Shown: piece by piece, positions 23,273-33,612 of the stretch
Layout of the letters: every line of letters begins with the position of its first letter
How positions within the stretch are numbered: the first letter of the stretch is position 1
From: Heloderma charlesbogerti
Lineage: Eukaryota; Chordata; Lepidosauria; Squamata; Helodermatidae
Assembly (NCBI GenBank): GCA_026122225.1
Contig: JANEZZ010001956.1
Location: forward strand, 2,668,501 to 2,732,500
Direction of reading: 5' to 3'
DNA: 64,000 nucleotides
The notes under the pieces: generated by a model
What the model was told of the DNA's origin: nothing
Database searches by the model: none
What the model saw: the letters and a program-made list of their open reading frames with translations, nothing else
Translations under genes and position numbers: made by a program

Positions 23273-24573
23273 AACAAAAAATTTCCATTGAACTCAAATA
23301 AAGATGGTGCTGGAGGGCAGCACTTTGCTTTGTAGCCAGCTAGCCTCCCAGTTAAAAAATATAGTTTAAACACAAAATATAGTCCTACACATTTGCCCAG
23401 TGCAGTACTTTGAACTTGCCTCATGTTCATTTCCATACTAACGCTACTTCCAGCTTCATTCATCACTACACTCACTCAATAACTGCCTTTTCCCCCATCT
23501 GCTATTTTAACTTGACCCCTGTTCATTTGTCTGGATAACATATCCAGAATTCATATCAAGCCGGAACTGACACTTATTAGCTAGAATCGATCATACAGCA
23601 GCTTTAGGCAGCAGCTGTGGTTGCTGTAGATCACTGACATTACTCCAGTGTTTTTCACAGCAAACATGCAATGTCGACAAAAGGCACACTTTCTTGAACA
23701 TCCATGTGCATGCATCAGAGAGCTGGGGACAAATCATGGCTCCTTAAGCTGTGTTTTAAACCCTGCATCTGTCATTCACATATTGTGTGTGTCTTGCTGT
23801 TACATTCCACAAGCTTGAGGACTTAGCCAGGTATCCACATGTGCCTTTTTCCACATGGGCGCATCGCATGCTGTCAATGCATTCAAAGGAACTGTACTGC
23901 AGATGGATGTTCAGAGCTGATGTAGCACTGTGATGAAGAGATGGAGCTACAAATGGGGAAATCTCTGGTTTGAATCTTGCCTGAGCCATGTACTTGCTAA
24001 GTTGCTTAAGGCAGGCTGCTTGGGCTTTTTTTAACCCCCTTCGCATCTGCAATATCACTCCTTCTAATAGCAAGCACAGATGGTGAGTGCCGCCATAAAT
24101 GGAACCAAAATAATGAAGGCACTGCAAAGCAAGAGGGAGGTATTGGCATGCACCGGGGAACCCCAAAGTCTGCAGAAGTACAAAAAACTTCTAGAAACCT
24201 ATGGGGGCAACCCCCTGCAAAATATAGCCTAATGTGGACTGAACATGATTAGCCATGGAATTTTGAATGCTAGTTGGAAAAGGAAAATGGAGAACCAGGT
24301 CAGGACATTTGGGGAGTGGAGTACCCTGGTTGAGCCTCTTAACAGGTTATAGTAAGCTGCGGGAGGGGCGGGCTGACGGGAATCCTGGAGCAGGAGCACT
24401 CCTGTTAGGAGCATATACTACAACACATACTTGCAGGTCTGACATGCGGGATGTGTAATACTGTCAGGACACAGTGGGATCATAGGCAAACTGCATAGTC
24501 CAGGGCAAACAACTGGTCATGTCCGAAAGCATCCACCATCAAGAGTCCAGAGAGCCAGAGGCAGGTGATGTGA
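23273..24573. other. No recognised feature
   Basis: Unique sequence up to the TCCAAGAC target duplication of the next element. The long minus-strand frame at 23756-24166 has no domain or splice signals that I recognise. Confidence 0.35.
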
Positions 24574-24581
24574 TCCAAGAC

Positions 24582-25901
24582 TAGGGATGTGCAAATCATA
24601 CGGATGGCGGAGAATTTCTCCCCGAAACTTCGGGGGGCCAAGCGCCAACGTGTTTGGCCCCCCGAAGAAGTTTCGGGAGAAATTCTCCGCACCCCCCCGG
24701 GACGGGACTTACCTTTCCCGAATGTCCCTCCCGGCGGCGGGTCCCGGCGGCGGTTCGTCGGGTCTTCGTCAGGGGCGGGAGCGGCAGCCGGTCTTTCAAC
24801 CGGCTGCCACCGCCGCCATTCCAATAAAAGAAAAAAAAAACACCCCCGTGATAGGCTACGTGACGATTAACGTAGCCTATCATGGCTAGATTTGCAAAGT
24901 CAGCCGTGATAGGCTATGTAAATCGTCACGTAGCCTATCACGGGTGACTTTAAAAAAAAAAGCGCGTACGCAAATGGCGGCCCCCATAGGGAGCCGCCAT
25001 TCGCGTTCCTTATTTGGTCACTGTAGTCTACGTAACGGCTGACTTTGCAGATCTAGCCGTGATAGGCTACGTGACGATTAACGTAGCCTATCACGGGGGC
25101 GTTTTTTTTTTAACTTTTTATTTCGTGGCCGGGCAAGGCGAGGTGCCTCCTCCCCGGCCTGAATTTCGGCCGGGCGAGGCGGGAAGCCTCCCCCCCGGCC
25201 TGAATTTCGGCCGGGCGAGGTGGGAAGCCTCCTCCCCCAGCCTGAACTTCGCGGGGAGAGCAGTGAAGCGCCTCCCCCCCACCGCGAAAAGCTGCGAGAC
25301 CAGGTAAGTGACTTTCGTGCATCCCTAGCGAATCAGCAAAACTTGAGCTTGCTGATGTTCTCTGAATTCCATCTTGAAGCTCATTCTGACTTGAGTCTAT
25401 ATCAGATTGCGAACTTTGTTTTTTCTTTTCACATGAAAATCTGTGTGTATTTCCATGCGTATTTTTCTAAACAGATGAACCAATTGGATGCATTTTTGAA
25501 ATATGTTATTCTTCTCCCATGATTGAAGCATAATTGTACATATTTATTTAAAAATCTACTCATTTTGAAATACATGCTTTTTTCAAATGTACTCATTTTA
25601 AAGTGTATGCATTTTTAAATGTACACATTCTTCTCCCACAATTAAAGCGTATTTGTTCACATTTTTGAAATGAACTCATTTTGAAATGTATTCATTTTTC
25701 CAATGTACTCATTTTGAAATGTGTGCATTTTTGAAATATGATCATGCTGTTGAATACATTTTTTTGGTCCATGAATTGCAAGCTCGGAAATGTACGGGCT
25801 TTGACCGCATTACTTCCAGGTCCGGGTTTGGTCCGGAAGGTGCGAACTGGGTAAAATTCAGATCTAAAATGAACTTAAAACAAATTTCTCATACATTCCT
25901 A
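24582..25901. mobile_element. AT-rich TAGGGATG hAT MITE, interrupted by a GC-rich element
   Basis: It starts TAGGGATGTGCAAATCA and ends CTCATACATTCCTA. It is flanked by a perfect 8-base duplication, TCCAAGAC, at 24574-24581 and 25902-25909, a hAT superfamily hallmark. Without the inner element it is about 580 bases. The interior has tandem words such as TTTTGAAATGTATTCATTTT. The uninterrupted relative is at 54563-55002. Confidence 0.88.
24599..25327 (+). mobile_element. GC-rich foldback hAT-like element, copy 1
   Basis: It starts TACGGATGGCGGAGAATT, ends GACTTTCGTGCATCCCTA, and is flanked by GCAAATCA (24591-24598) and GCGAATCA (25328-25335), an 8-base duplication with one change. Order: terminal hairpin with TTCTCC and GGAGAAA arms, minus-facing AGGTAAGT at 24708-24715, a GGCGGC-rich block, three GATAGGCTACGTGACGATTA hairpins, a central AAATGGCGGC palindrome, a tandem GGCCTGAATTTCGGCCGGGC block at 25150-25245, and plus-facing AGGTAAGT at 25302-25309. 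Compared with copy 2, most of one central arm is deleted. It is non-coding, and the frames crossing it are chance. Confidence 0.85.
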
Positions 25902-25909
25902 TCCAAGAC

Positions 25910-26329
25910 AAGCCAGCGGTCGACTTCCAGGGCAGGAAGATGAAGACCAGTGGGGTCACGGGAGGATGACATGGTCCAAAACAGACAGAGGGTCTGACTT
26001 TAGAAGGCAGCAGAGGCAAGGCAAAGTGCAAGGAAACTATATGTCTGTGCGGCTGCTGTGGAGCAGCAAGGCTTTAACCAGTCACTCCTTCCAAGTGCAA
26101 ACTGTCATGTTGGTGCAGAGCGTAAGGCCGTGCCTGGTTTGAGCCTGATGATACCGTCCAGAGTTACTGTAAGGATTGCAACAGGTCCATGTATATGAAG
26201 CAGTCTGAATACTTTAAAATGCCATGTTAGCATTTTAACCTAGTTAAATATGTTATTTTAACATAATGAATATATTCATTCATAAATAAATGAATATTTA
26301 TTATTATGATTAATAATCAATCTACCTGT
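25910..26329. other. No recognised feature
   Basis: Unique sequence between the AT-rich MITE and a LINE end, ending in a TTATTATTAATAATCAAT-like AT-rich run. Confidence 0.35.
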
Positions 26330-26690
26330 ACACTATGATTGTCGTCTGAGGCTGTCCTCGGGTGCCTCCTCCAAGGGAGTTTCAGAAGATGACAACAAAG
26401 GAGAGGGCCTTCTTGGTGGTGTCCCCACAATTGTGGAATGCTCTCCCCAGTGAGATCCACCTGGCACCAACATTGTCATCTTTCCAGCATCAGGTTAAGA
26501 CTTTCCTCTGCCCCCAGGCATTTGACAGCATATAATAAAATTTTAATCAACCCTGGGATTTATATTGTTGATTGTTTTAAATGTTTTTGTGTGTAAATGG
26601 TTTTTTATAGTATTTTTAATGTTTTGTAAACCACCCAGAGCTTTGGCAGTATAGAAATGTAATAATAAAATAAATGATAAATAAAAAACA
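26330..26690 (+). mobile_element. L2/CR1-clade LINE 3' end with ORF2 C-terminal remnant
   Basis: The + strand reads GGTGTCCCCACAATTGTGGA, then ATGCTCTCCCCAGTGAGATC, which translates to a WN-LP-E pattern, followed by the tail AAACCACCCAGAGCTTTGGC and AGTATAGAAATGTAATAAT. It is the + strand counterpart of 10588-10985. Confidence 0.7.
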
Positions 26691-28774
26691 ACAATAATAT
26701 ATTAATAATGATGATAATTTCTAGAGATGGATGGGGAGAAAGCAGTAAAGCTTAACCTGGGCTTGTGCCAGTGTTCTCTTCATTGTAAACAAGAATTATG
26801 CTACTACAGACCACTTAAAGGAATTATTCAAGACGTTCACACAAGGATTTAATAAGTGTTTCTGTCCTTGGGCTTCCTTCTAAACGTTTTCTGTCTTCTA
26901 ACTGCTTCCGCCCAACCAAGCACCAGCCATCTGCTTTCTAGGTGAGCCATATGTGTGCAATCCATTGCTGAGTACGAGAATCTGTGAATGGGCATGGAGT
27001 AATGATTATAAAGGAGGTTGTTGCAGGAGCTCTCCCTGTTTCCACTCCCTCTCAACATGCACACACCCACCTCTACTTAGCATTCATCTAGCATGTTCAA
27101 AGCACTTAACATAAATCACTTGAATAATTCTTTACCTTTTTTTTTTAACTGTTTGTTGTACTTTATGATGGCTGAATCAGTTTTTGTTCTCTGAATTTGT
27201 TGTCTTTCTTGGTCTGAAAGTAGAAGAGCAGGTTACAAATAAAAAGTTACATAGCAACCCTGTAAGGTTGACCTGGGTTTGTCTCAGAGCAACAGAGATG
27301 TTGTCAGCCCTAATAACATGTGGATCTTGAACAGGTTTCCTGGGATAGAATACAACGTTTCCCCCAACGTTTGACAATGATTTCCCCTTCTAAATAATAC
27401 ATGAAGACACACATGGCAATTTAATCCCTCCCCCCCACCGCTTGTTTTTTTTACTTTAGGCCAGTCATTTATGCTAACACTTCAAAGACATTGGAACAAA
27501 AAATAATATGCGGTTTTTCAGACTTAGAAAGGTACTTTCTCTGGAGGACTAAGGATGACATGTCTTCTGTAGAGCCCACCTTCTGTGTTTCTTTGAATCA
27601 GTGTTTTGGTAATGCCTCCTGATTGGCTGGAGCAGCATAATGGGATAAACGGGCAGGCAGACAATGGGTAGCCTTCTCTGTAGGCAAGTAATTCTGCTGT
27701 GTCTTTTTACTGGGAATGGTTGTATATTCCAATTACACGCAGACAGACCAGACTACCTGTGCATAGTAGAGACTCAGTGGAAGGAAGCAAATCCAGAGGA
27801 ATAACAGAGGAATAAAGAGATGCAATGGGCTGTCTCCTCTATGGGAAGGTATTTTTTGAGCTTGCTTGAGACTTTAATTTCTAATTACATGCAGCAGGGA
27901 TTACTGCTCAGGAGCTGCTGGTCTTTACCCAAGTGAGGCACCAGCAGAGGTCTTGTTTAAAGATATTAACTAAAATTAACTGTAGTGGATTTTTAGTTAT
28001 GTTAAGTATGTAGCTTTACACCTGTATGTTACAATATGGTTTAATATTCCAGTTTGTGGCTACAGCCAATCTATTCACAGTCCTGTATAGATGGGTTCAT
28101 AGATGTTTTTCAGTGTAGATTTAGGAATTTAAATGGAGCGACTTCACTCTAAATGTCTTTGCCTACTATAAAAATAACAACTCTTTTTGGATTCTTCACG
28201 GGGTCCAAATGACTGACTGAAATCAGAAAACCACTTAACTTGACATACCAACTTACCCATTAGCCATTGAATTTTAGTGGGATGAAGGCTGCATTTCTAA
28301 AGGCCCTAATCCTTGCTCCACTCAATCAAGAAAAGGCCCCTTGAAGATGACCGCAGAGCTGCTCAAACAACAGGTGTTTCAGGAATGCAATTCAGTTGCT
28401 GTTAGGACCTTCATTTTAAAACTGGCTTAATTGCTTGGGTTCTAATTTTAGATGGTTGGGGAGTCTCATTCAGGTTCTCATAGACTTAAATAGATTTAAG
28501 CTGAAATAATTATTGGAGTGCCCTTTTAAATGGTTTGTCTAGCCGTGTTTCAAATACAGCCAGTGACAGCTCCATAAATACTGACTCATTGCTTGGCATG
28601 GTGGCCTTATTAAGTCGTAGATCTTGTAATTATTATTATTACATAGCATTTGTATCACTCCTTGTTCAAAGTGCTTCAGGTTTGTTATTTCAGGAAATGT
28701 ACAATATCCCTTGAAGTTGTGTGAATATTCAGTATTCTTGAGCTAAAGGTGAGAACCAGCAAGGGATTTCTGTG
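26691..28774. other. No recognised feature
   Basis: A long stretch of apparently unique intronic sequence. No frame has splice sites and a recognisable domain. Short T and C runs lie at 27137-27147 and 27428-27436. Confidence 0.35.
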
Positions 28775-28921
28775 CAGTCGTGTCTGCTCTGTGGAATAAT
28801 CTCCCCTCTGAGGTACATCAGGTCTCAATGGTGGTATGTTTTAGGCATTTATTGAAAATGTATCTGTTTGCTTTGGCTTTCCCCCAGCCATGAGATACCT
28901 TTGTACCAACCTCTTGATAGT

Positions 28922-28953
<32 letters not shown>

Positions 28954-29018
28954 AGCGTGTGGTCTTTTTCACTGGTTTGGTTTCCTTTGTTTTTATTCTT
29001 TTGTAAAGTGCTTCAGGA

Positions 29019-29408
29019 TAGGGATGTTGGGGAAATCTGTTTGGGAGGTGGAGTTTGTCAATTTTCCCTAAGCTCCCCGGACTTCATTTCAGTTCCTGCT
29101 ACAGCACCCAACTAGATCTGCAGGGAGTTGGACCAGTTCACAGATTTCCTGAGTACTTTGCGCATTTCCACAACCTGCGCAAATTTCTGAGCAATTTGCA
29201 CAAATTTTGGCTGAATTTGGGCAAATCACGCAAATTCTGCCATAATTTGTGCAAATTGCAGAACCTTCCAAAAAAACAAAAAAAAAGAGCAAAAAAGTTC
29301 CCAGAGTTCAGGGAACAGCTCAGGTCGCAGACACGAATCAAGCTGTACATGCCATGGACCTCTGTTGAGCCAAAAAAGAACCAGATTTCCCAGCGATGAA
29401 CATCCCTA
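29019..29408. mobile_element. AT-rich TAGGGATG hAT MITE
   Basis: It starts TAGGGATGTTGGGGAAATC and ends CAGCGATGAACATCCCTA. The flanks CTTCAGGA and CTTTGGGA match in 6 of 8 positions, a decayed target duplication. The interior repeats GCAAATTT/GCACAAATTT words and ends in a polypurine stretch. It is non-coding. Confidence 0.8.
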
Positions 29409-29433
29409 CTTTGGGATTTGTTTCAAATGAGTA

Positions 29434-29777
29434 AAAAGGTAAAGGTAAAGGTGTCCCCAACCGGTCGTGCCCGACTCTAGGGTGTGGTGCTCATCTCCAT
29501 TTCTAAGCCGAAGAGCCAGCGCTGTCCGAAGACGCTTCCGTGGCCATGTGGCCGGCATGACGGAACACCGAGGTGCACAGAATGCTGTTACCTTTCCCGC
29601 CGAGGCGGTACCTATTTATCTACTTGCAATTTCTTGCTTTCGAACTGCTAGGTTGGCAGAAGCTGGGACTAGAGACGGGAGCTCACTCCGTCACGCGGCA
29701 CTCGGGTCTCGAACTGCTGTCCTGCCGACCTTCCAGTCTGCCGTTCAGCGTCTTAACCACTAAGCCACCGCGGCCCA
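29434..29777 (-). mobile_element. Sauria-type SINE, minus strand, with 13-base target duplication
   Basis: Read on the minus strand it starts with a tRNA-like head: A box TGGCTTAGTGG and B box AGTTCGAGACC. The body contains GATAAATAGGTACCGCC and TGCCGGCCACATGGCCACGG, and the BovB-like end AGAGTCGGGCACGACCGGTT is followed by TTTACCTTTACC. TTTCAAATGAGTA flanks it at 29421-29433 and 29778-29790. It is well preserved, so it is recent. Its 3' similarity to BovB fits mobilisation by the BovB machinery. Confidence 0.92.
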
Positions 29778-29830
29778 TTTCAAATGAGTAGCGGTATATA
29801 AATACTGCTAATCATAATAATAGGAGGGAA

Positions 29831-30067
29831 TTGTGCAACTTTCTGCTCAGCCACTGCCAGCTATCTGCTGACTGACGTCCTTCCTGATTGGCCCTGACAT
29901 CAGCAGGGAGGGGGAGTGGGGAGGGGGAGAATGCTCTACATAAGAGCTGCAAGAGAATTTTGTTTCAGTTCATTAAACATCAGAACTCATATTTTTCAGG
30001 TAAATTTCAGATTTCACATTTTCCAAGCATGTTTGGAAAATGCATTCATTAGAAAAATGCTGTTGCA
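29831..30067. other. Unassigned, with MITE-like interior words
   Basis: GAATTTTGTTTCAGTTCATT and TTTGGAAAATGCATTCATTA resemble the interior of the AT-rich TAGGGATG MITEs, but no end or target duplication is visible. Confidence 0.35.
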
Positions 30068-30182
30068 CTTATGTCCTGCTTGTGGGTTCCCCATGGGCAG
30101 CTGGTTGGCCACTGTGTGAACAGAATGCTGGACTAGATGGACCCTGGGTCTGATCCAGCATGGCTCTTCTTAAGTTCTTATG
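30068..30182 (+). mobile_element. CR1-like LINE 3' tail
   Basis: CTTATGTCCTGCTTGTGGGT, GGCAGCTGGTTGGCCACTGT and TGCTGGACTAGATGGACCCT, ending TCTTAAGTTCTTATG, is the same tail as 5786-5875 and 57780-57895. Confidence 0.8.
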
Positions 30183-31279
30183 TGCACTATCAAAATGTGC
30201 ATTTTGAAACATACATGCATTTTCATGCTTTAGTGAATGGGGGAAAGTATGCGTTTTGGTGTGCATTTAAAAAATTGTCATGCATTCAAAAAATTGTGCA
30301 CGTAAATGCACACCTTGTCTGTTTCAACAACAACAAAAGCTTGCATTTGGGAGCAGGAATAAGGCAGACCGAGCTTTGAGGTGGAACACAGGGAGACCCT
30401 TCATGAGCTTCAGCCTCTCTGATCCTCCCATCTCAACTCTACGTAACTATAAAGACCAAACAAGTGTGCTGGCGGAGACTGCTCGATCAATCCCATTTGG
30501 CTCCTTATACTGATAGGAGTGGCTAAACAAGTCAGGGACTCTGCCCATGGTTTGCTTAGTGTTGTGTACATAAACCAGGAACTGGTTTCCATGGTTTGCT
30601 GGTTTCCTAATAAGCCATAATCATCAGCTAAGAACATACCCTGGCTTATGGTTCTGGCTTGTTAGGAGACGAATAAGCCAGGGATCCCAACTGGGATGTA
30701 GCGCTGAACAAACAAGGACAGGCTAAGACATTTTGCTGCCTGAGGCAGCATGTTCCCCCCCCCCGCGCCGCCAAGTCAAGGTGCATAGTGCTCAAGGGCA
30801 ACCAAGTTATTTTGATGCCTGAGGTAGAAAATACCAGAAGCAACTCTCCTCCTCCCTGGCAATAAAAACAGAATGACTAACTTACGCCCCACTGAGTTCA
30901 ATGGGTCTACTTTAAGTATGACTAACCCCGGATCCAACCTAACCATAATAAATTAATAACTAACCATTTACTACCTTTTCGCAGCTCCAAAAATCTGCTG
31001 CCTGAGGCAGCTGCCTCGTTCTGCCTAATGGTAGGGCCAGCCCTTTGAACAAATCACGGACAGAGGCTTCTTTGTTTGTTTAGCTGCTTCTGCTAGCAGA
31101 AGGAGCCAAGCGGGAGTGATTGAGCAGTGTTCACCAACACACTTGGCCATTCCTGATGATAGGCCAGAATTCTAAAGAGATCTGGCTTTGTCATTACATC
31201 TGAACTGGGCCATTGTCTCCTCTGCCCCAGCTGTCTGTCTGTGCTTGGCTGCTGCAGTAGCACGTTAAATGCACTGTGG
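30183..31279. other. Unassigned, with a GAGGCAG repeat copy at 30985-31050 and a palindromic patch at 30540-30700
   Basis: At 30985-31050 TGCTGCCTGAGGCAGCTGCC and CTGCCTAATGGTAGGGCCAG is the minus-strand form of the repeat at 49105-49205. At 30540-30700 repeated GGTTTGC and ATAAGCCA words look like a decayed MITE. At 30880-30945 GAGTTCAATGGGTCTACTTT belongs to the hairpin family at 49745. Confidence 0.45.
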
Positions 31280-31365
31280 GGTCCAACAGGGTCCAGCATT
31301 TTATTTCTCACAGTAACCAACCAGATGCCTCTGGGAAGCCCACAAGCAGGACATGAAGGCAAATA
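31280..31365 (-). mobile_element. CR1-like LINE 3' tail, minus strand
   Basis: GGGTCCAACAGGGTCCAGCA and GAAGCCCACAAGCAGGACAT are the inverse of the tail at 30068-30182. Confidence 0.65.
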
Positions 31366-31441
31366 GACTTCTCCCATTGTTGCTACCTAGCGACTAATAC
31401 TCAGAGGCACACTTTGTGAATGAAAGTTGAAAAGTTGTGTT

Positions 31442-32810
31442 CAGGGATGGCAGAGAATTTTGTATGCTTCACATTTTTATAAGAACTTACTCAATTCTTG
31501 AATTGATATGTGAACCAGAACACAGTTATCCTTTGGCATTTGCACATCTCGGAATTTTGCGGTGCGGTTCTTAGGGATGTACGAAAGTCACTTACCTTTT
31601 CGCAGGGGTGCTTTGCGGTGGGGGGGAGGTGCTTCGCTTCTCCCCCTGAAGTTCAGGTGAGGGGGGGGAGGCATCCCGCCTTGCCTGGCCGAAATTCAGG
31701 CCGGGGGGGAGGCTTCCCGCCTCGCCCGGCCGAAATTCAGGCCGGGGAGAAGCACCCAGTCTCCTCGGCCGCGAAACAAAGTGTAAAACAACAACAACAA
31801 CAAAAAAACCCCGTGATAGGCTACGTAACGATTAACGTAGCCTATCACAGCGAGATTTCCAAAGTCAGCCATGATAGGCTATGTAAATTGTTACGTAGCC
31901 TATCACGGGTGACTTTGAAAAAAAAAAAAGCACATATGCAAATGGCGGCGCCCTATGGGCGCCGCCATTTGCATTCCTTATTTGGTCCCGGTAGTCTTCA
32001 TAAAGATTTACGTAGACTAGGCCATAGTCTACGTAAATCTTTACGTAGACTACCGGGACCAAATAAGGAACGCAAATGGCAGCGCCCATAGGGCGCCGCC
32101 ATTTGCATACGTGCTTTTTTTCCCCCCCCAAAGTCACCCGTGATAGGCTACGTAACGATTTATGTAGCCTATCACGGCTGACTTTGGAAATCTAACTGTG
32201 ATAGGCTACGTTAATCGTTACGTAGCCTATCACGGGTTGGTTTTTTTTTTCACACTTTGTAATGGCGGCGGCGGAAGCCGGTCGGAAGACCGGCTGCCGC
32301 CCCGCCCCCGACGAAAGGCCAACGAACTGCCGCCGGGACCCACCACCGGGAGGGACATTCGCCAAAGGTAAGTCCCATCCCAGGGGGGGGGCGGAGAATT
32401 TCACCGCCGAATTCGGGGGGCCGAATGCGTTGGCGCTCGGCCCCCTGAAGATTCAGGGAGAAATTCTCCGCCATCCCTAGCGGTTCTCCAAATAAACCAT
32501 GCATTGAAAAATGTGTATATTAGGGGAAAACTCATACAGACATGCATATATTTGTGAAGAAATATACACCCCCTGACCACACATACATTGTATAAGAGGA
32601 AACGGCTTGCAAAAAATGTATATATTAGACAAATATCTGTACAAAAATGTGTATAGTAGGAGAAATATGCACAAAAATGCATATTCCATGAAGACTTAAA
32701 AAAAAAAAAACACAGTTGCAAATAGATGCCGAAACAGGATAGAATTCTGTTGAAGATTGGTAAAATGAGAAATGGAGAGAAAACTAAATTGATAGATTCA
32801 TCCATCCCTA
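31442..32810. mobile_element. AT-rich TAGGGATG-type MITE, interrupted by GC-rich copy 2
   Basis: The left end is CAGGGATGGCAGAGAATTT and the right end GATTCATCCATCCCTA. Interior words such as AAAAATGTGTATATTAGG are shared with the other AT-rich copies. No convincing target duplication flanks it, so the left limit is approximate. Without the inner element it is about 460 bases. Confidence 0.65.
31572..32479 (-). mobile_element. GC-rich foldback hAT-like element, copy 2 (fullest)
   Basis: It starts TAGGGATGTACGAAAGTCAC, ends TTCTCCGCCATCCCTA, and is flanked by a perfect 8-base duplication GCGGTTCT (31564-31571 and 32480-32487). Relative to copy 1 it is inverted. Its centre is a 429-base near-perfect inverted repeat (31808-32236). 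Each arm holds two GATAGGCTACGTAACGATTA-type hairpins and an AAATGGCGGCGCCC palindrome, and the axis lies at about 32022 in TACGTAGACTA. AGGTAAGT faces left at 31590-31597 and right at 32366-32373. It is very CpG dense. The 193-codon frame across it is chance, with no known domain. Confidence 0.88.
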
Positions 32811-33495
32811 ATCAGTGTGTACAGGTTTGTAAAGATAGGGAAGCTGAATGGTGATTTGTTGAAGGCTACTATGACAAAATGGTATTTTGTTTTGATGTTT
32901 AATTGTATGGTTGAAAGTTTGTTTGCTTGCTTGATTTGTTCTAACATATCCTTTCTCCTAAAATCTATGGTAAGTAGGCTGGGGTGGGGGTGGGGGGAGA
33001 GTTAGAATGTTCAGATTTGAATGGTGTTTTAAATTGGGAGAGAGAGGGAATAACAGGCACTTGGTTTTTCTTTAGAAGTTTTTAGATAGGGATTGGCTTT
33101 CTGAGGAGTAGGATTAGGGCACTGGGCAATAGCTTTGGAGGTGGTTAGATTCCCCTGGGAAATGGATGGAGGTATATTCATTATTTCGATGCATTCTTAT
33201 TAGAAAGAGTAGAGTAGGTAAGGAATTAATAAAAACTTGAAGCAAAAAATTTTACCACATAAAACTCAAACTGCATTGAAACATCTTATACCGTGTAAAT
33301 TAACTTTCATTTTTAATTTGTTCTTTCAGACCACACCATTCTCAGTCTCATTTGTTACCAGTAAAAGGGTTAAATGGAATTATGAAAGAAATAGGACAAA
33401 GTCTAGGAATCTACACCCACGCACACACAGAGAAATTAAGGTTCTCTCCTCAGGAGGAGGAGGGTGGTGGCAGTGTCCTAATAAAGTGGTTGCTT
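32811..33495. other. No recognised feature
   Basis: AT-rich unique sequence with a G-rich patch (GGGGTGGGGGTGGGG) at about 32979-32998. I see no supported gene. Confidence 0.35.
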
Positions 33496-33564
33496 AGGTA
33501 ACTTATAGTCGATACATTAGGTAACTTATAGTCGATACATTAGGTAACTTATAGTCGATACATT
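33496..33564 (+). repeat. Tandem repeat, 3 x 23 bases
   Basis: AGGTAACTTATAGTCGATAC followed by ATT occurs three times in a row without a mismatch, starting at 33496, 33519 and 33542. Confidence 0.95.
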
Positions 33565-33612
33565 CCTTCCTACATAATCGCTCTAAGGTAGCGGGCTCTC
33601 CAACACTGGAAG

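Larger units (their letters stand above)
28775..29830 (+). mobile_element. L2-like LINE 3' end, carrying two later insertions
   Basis: TCTGTGGAATAATCTCCCCT with TATTGAAAATGTATCTGTTT is the ORF2 C-terminal remnant. A (GT)14 run is at 28926-28953. The tail TTGTAAAGTGCTT...GGGATTTGTTTCAAATGA, then GCGGTATATAAATACTGC, is split by a TAGGGATG MITE (29019-29408) and a Sauria SINE (29434-29777). Removing both restores a continuous tail. Confidence 0.7.

Noticed and set aside
24480..24889. Several overlapping frames of 90-114 codons on both strands, proline- and glycine-rich
   Set aside because: They lie in the GC-rich element and mirror each other across strands. There is no start context, splice structure or homology.
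31510..32091. A 193-codon open frame on the + strand
   Set aside because: It runs across the CpG-rich foldback element, has low-complexity stretches from the hairpins and poly(CAA), and shows no domain. Long frames on both strands here reflect GC-rich composition.
31808..32236. Could the repeated GATAGGCTACGT units be a CRISPR array?
   Set aside because: Units are self-complementary hairpins without regular unique spacers, inside a transposon in a vertebrate genome.
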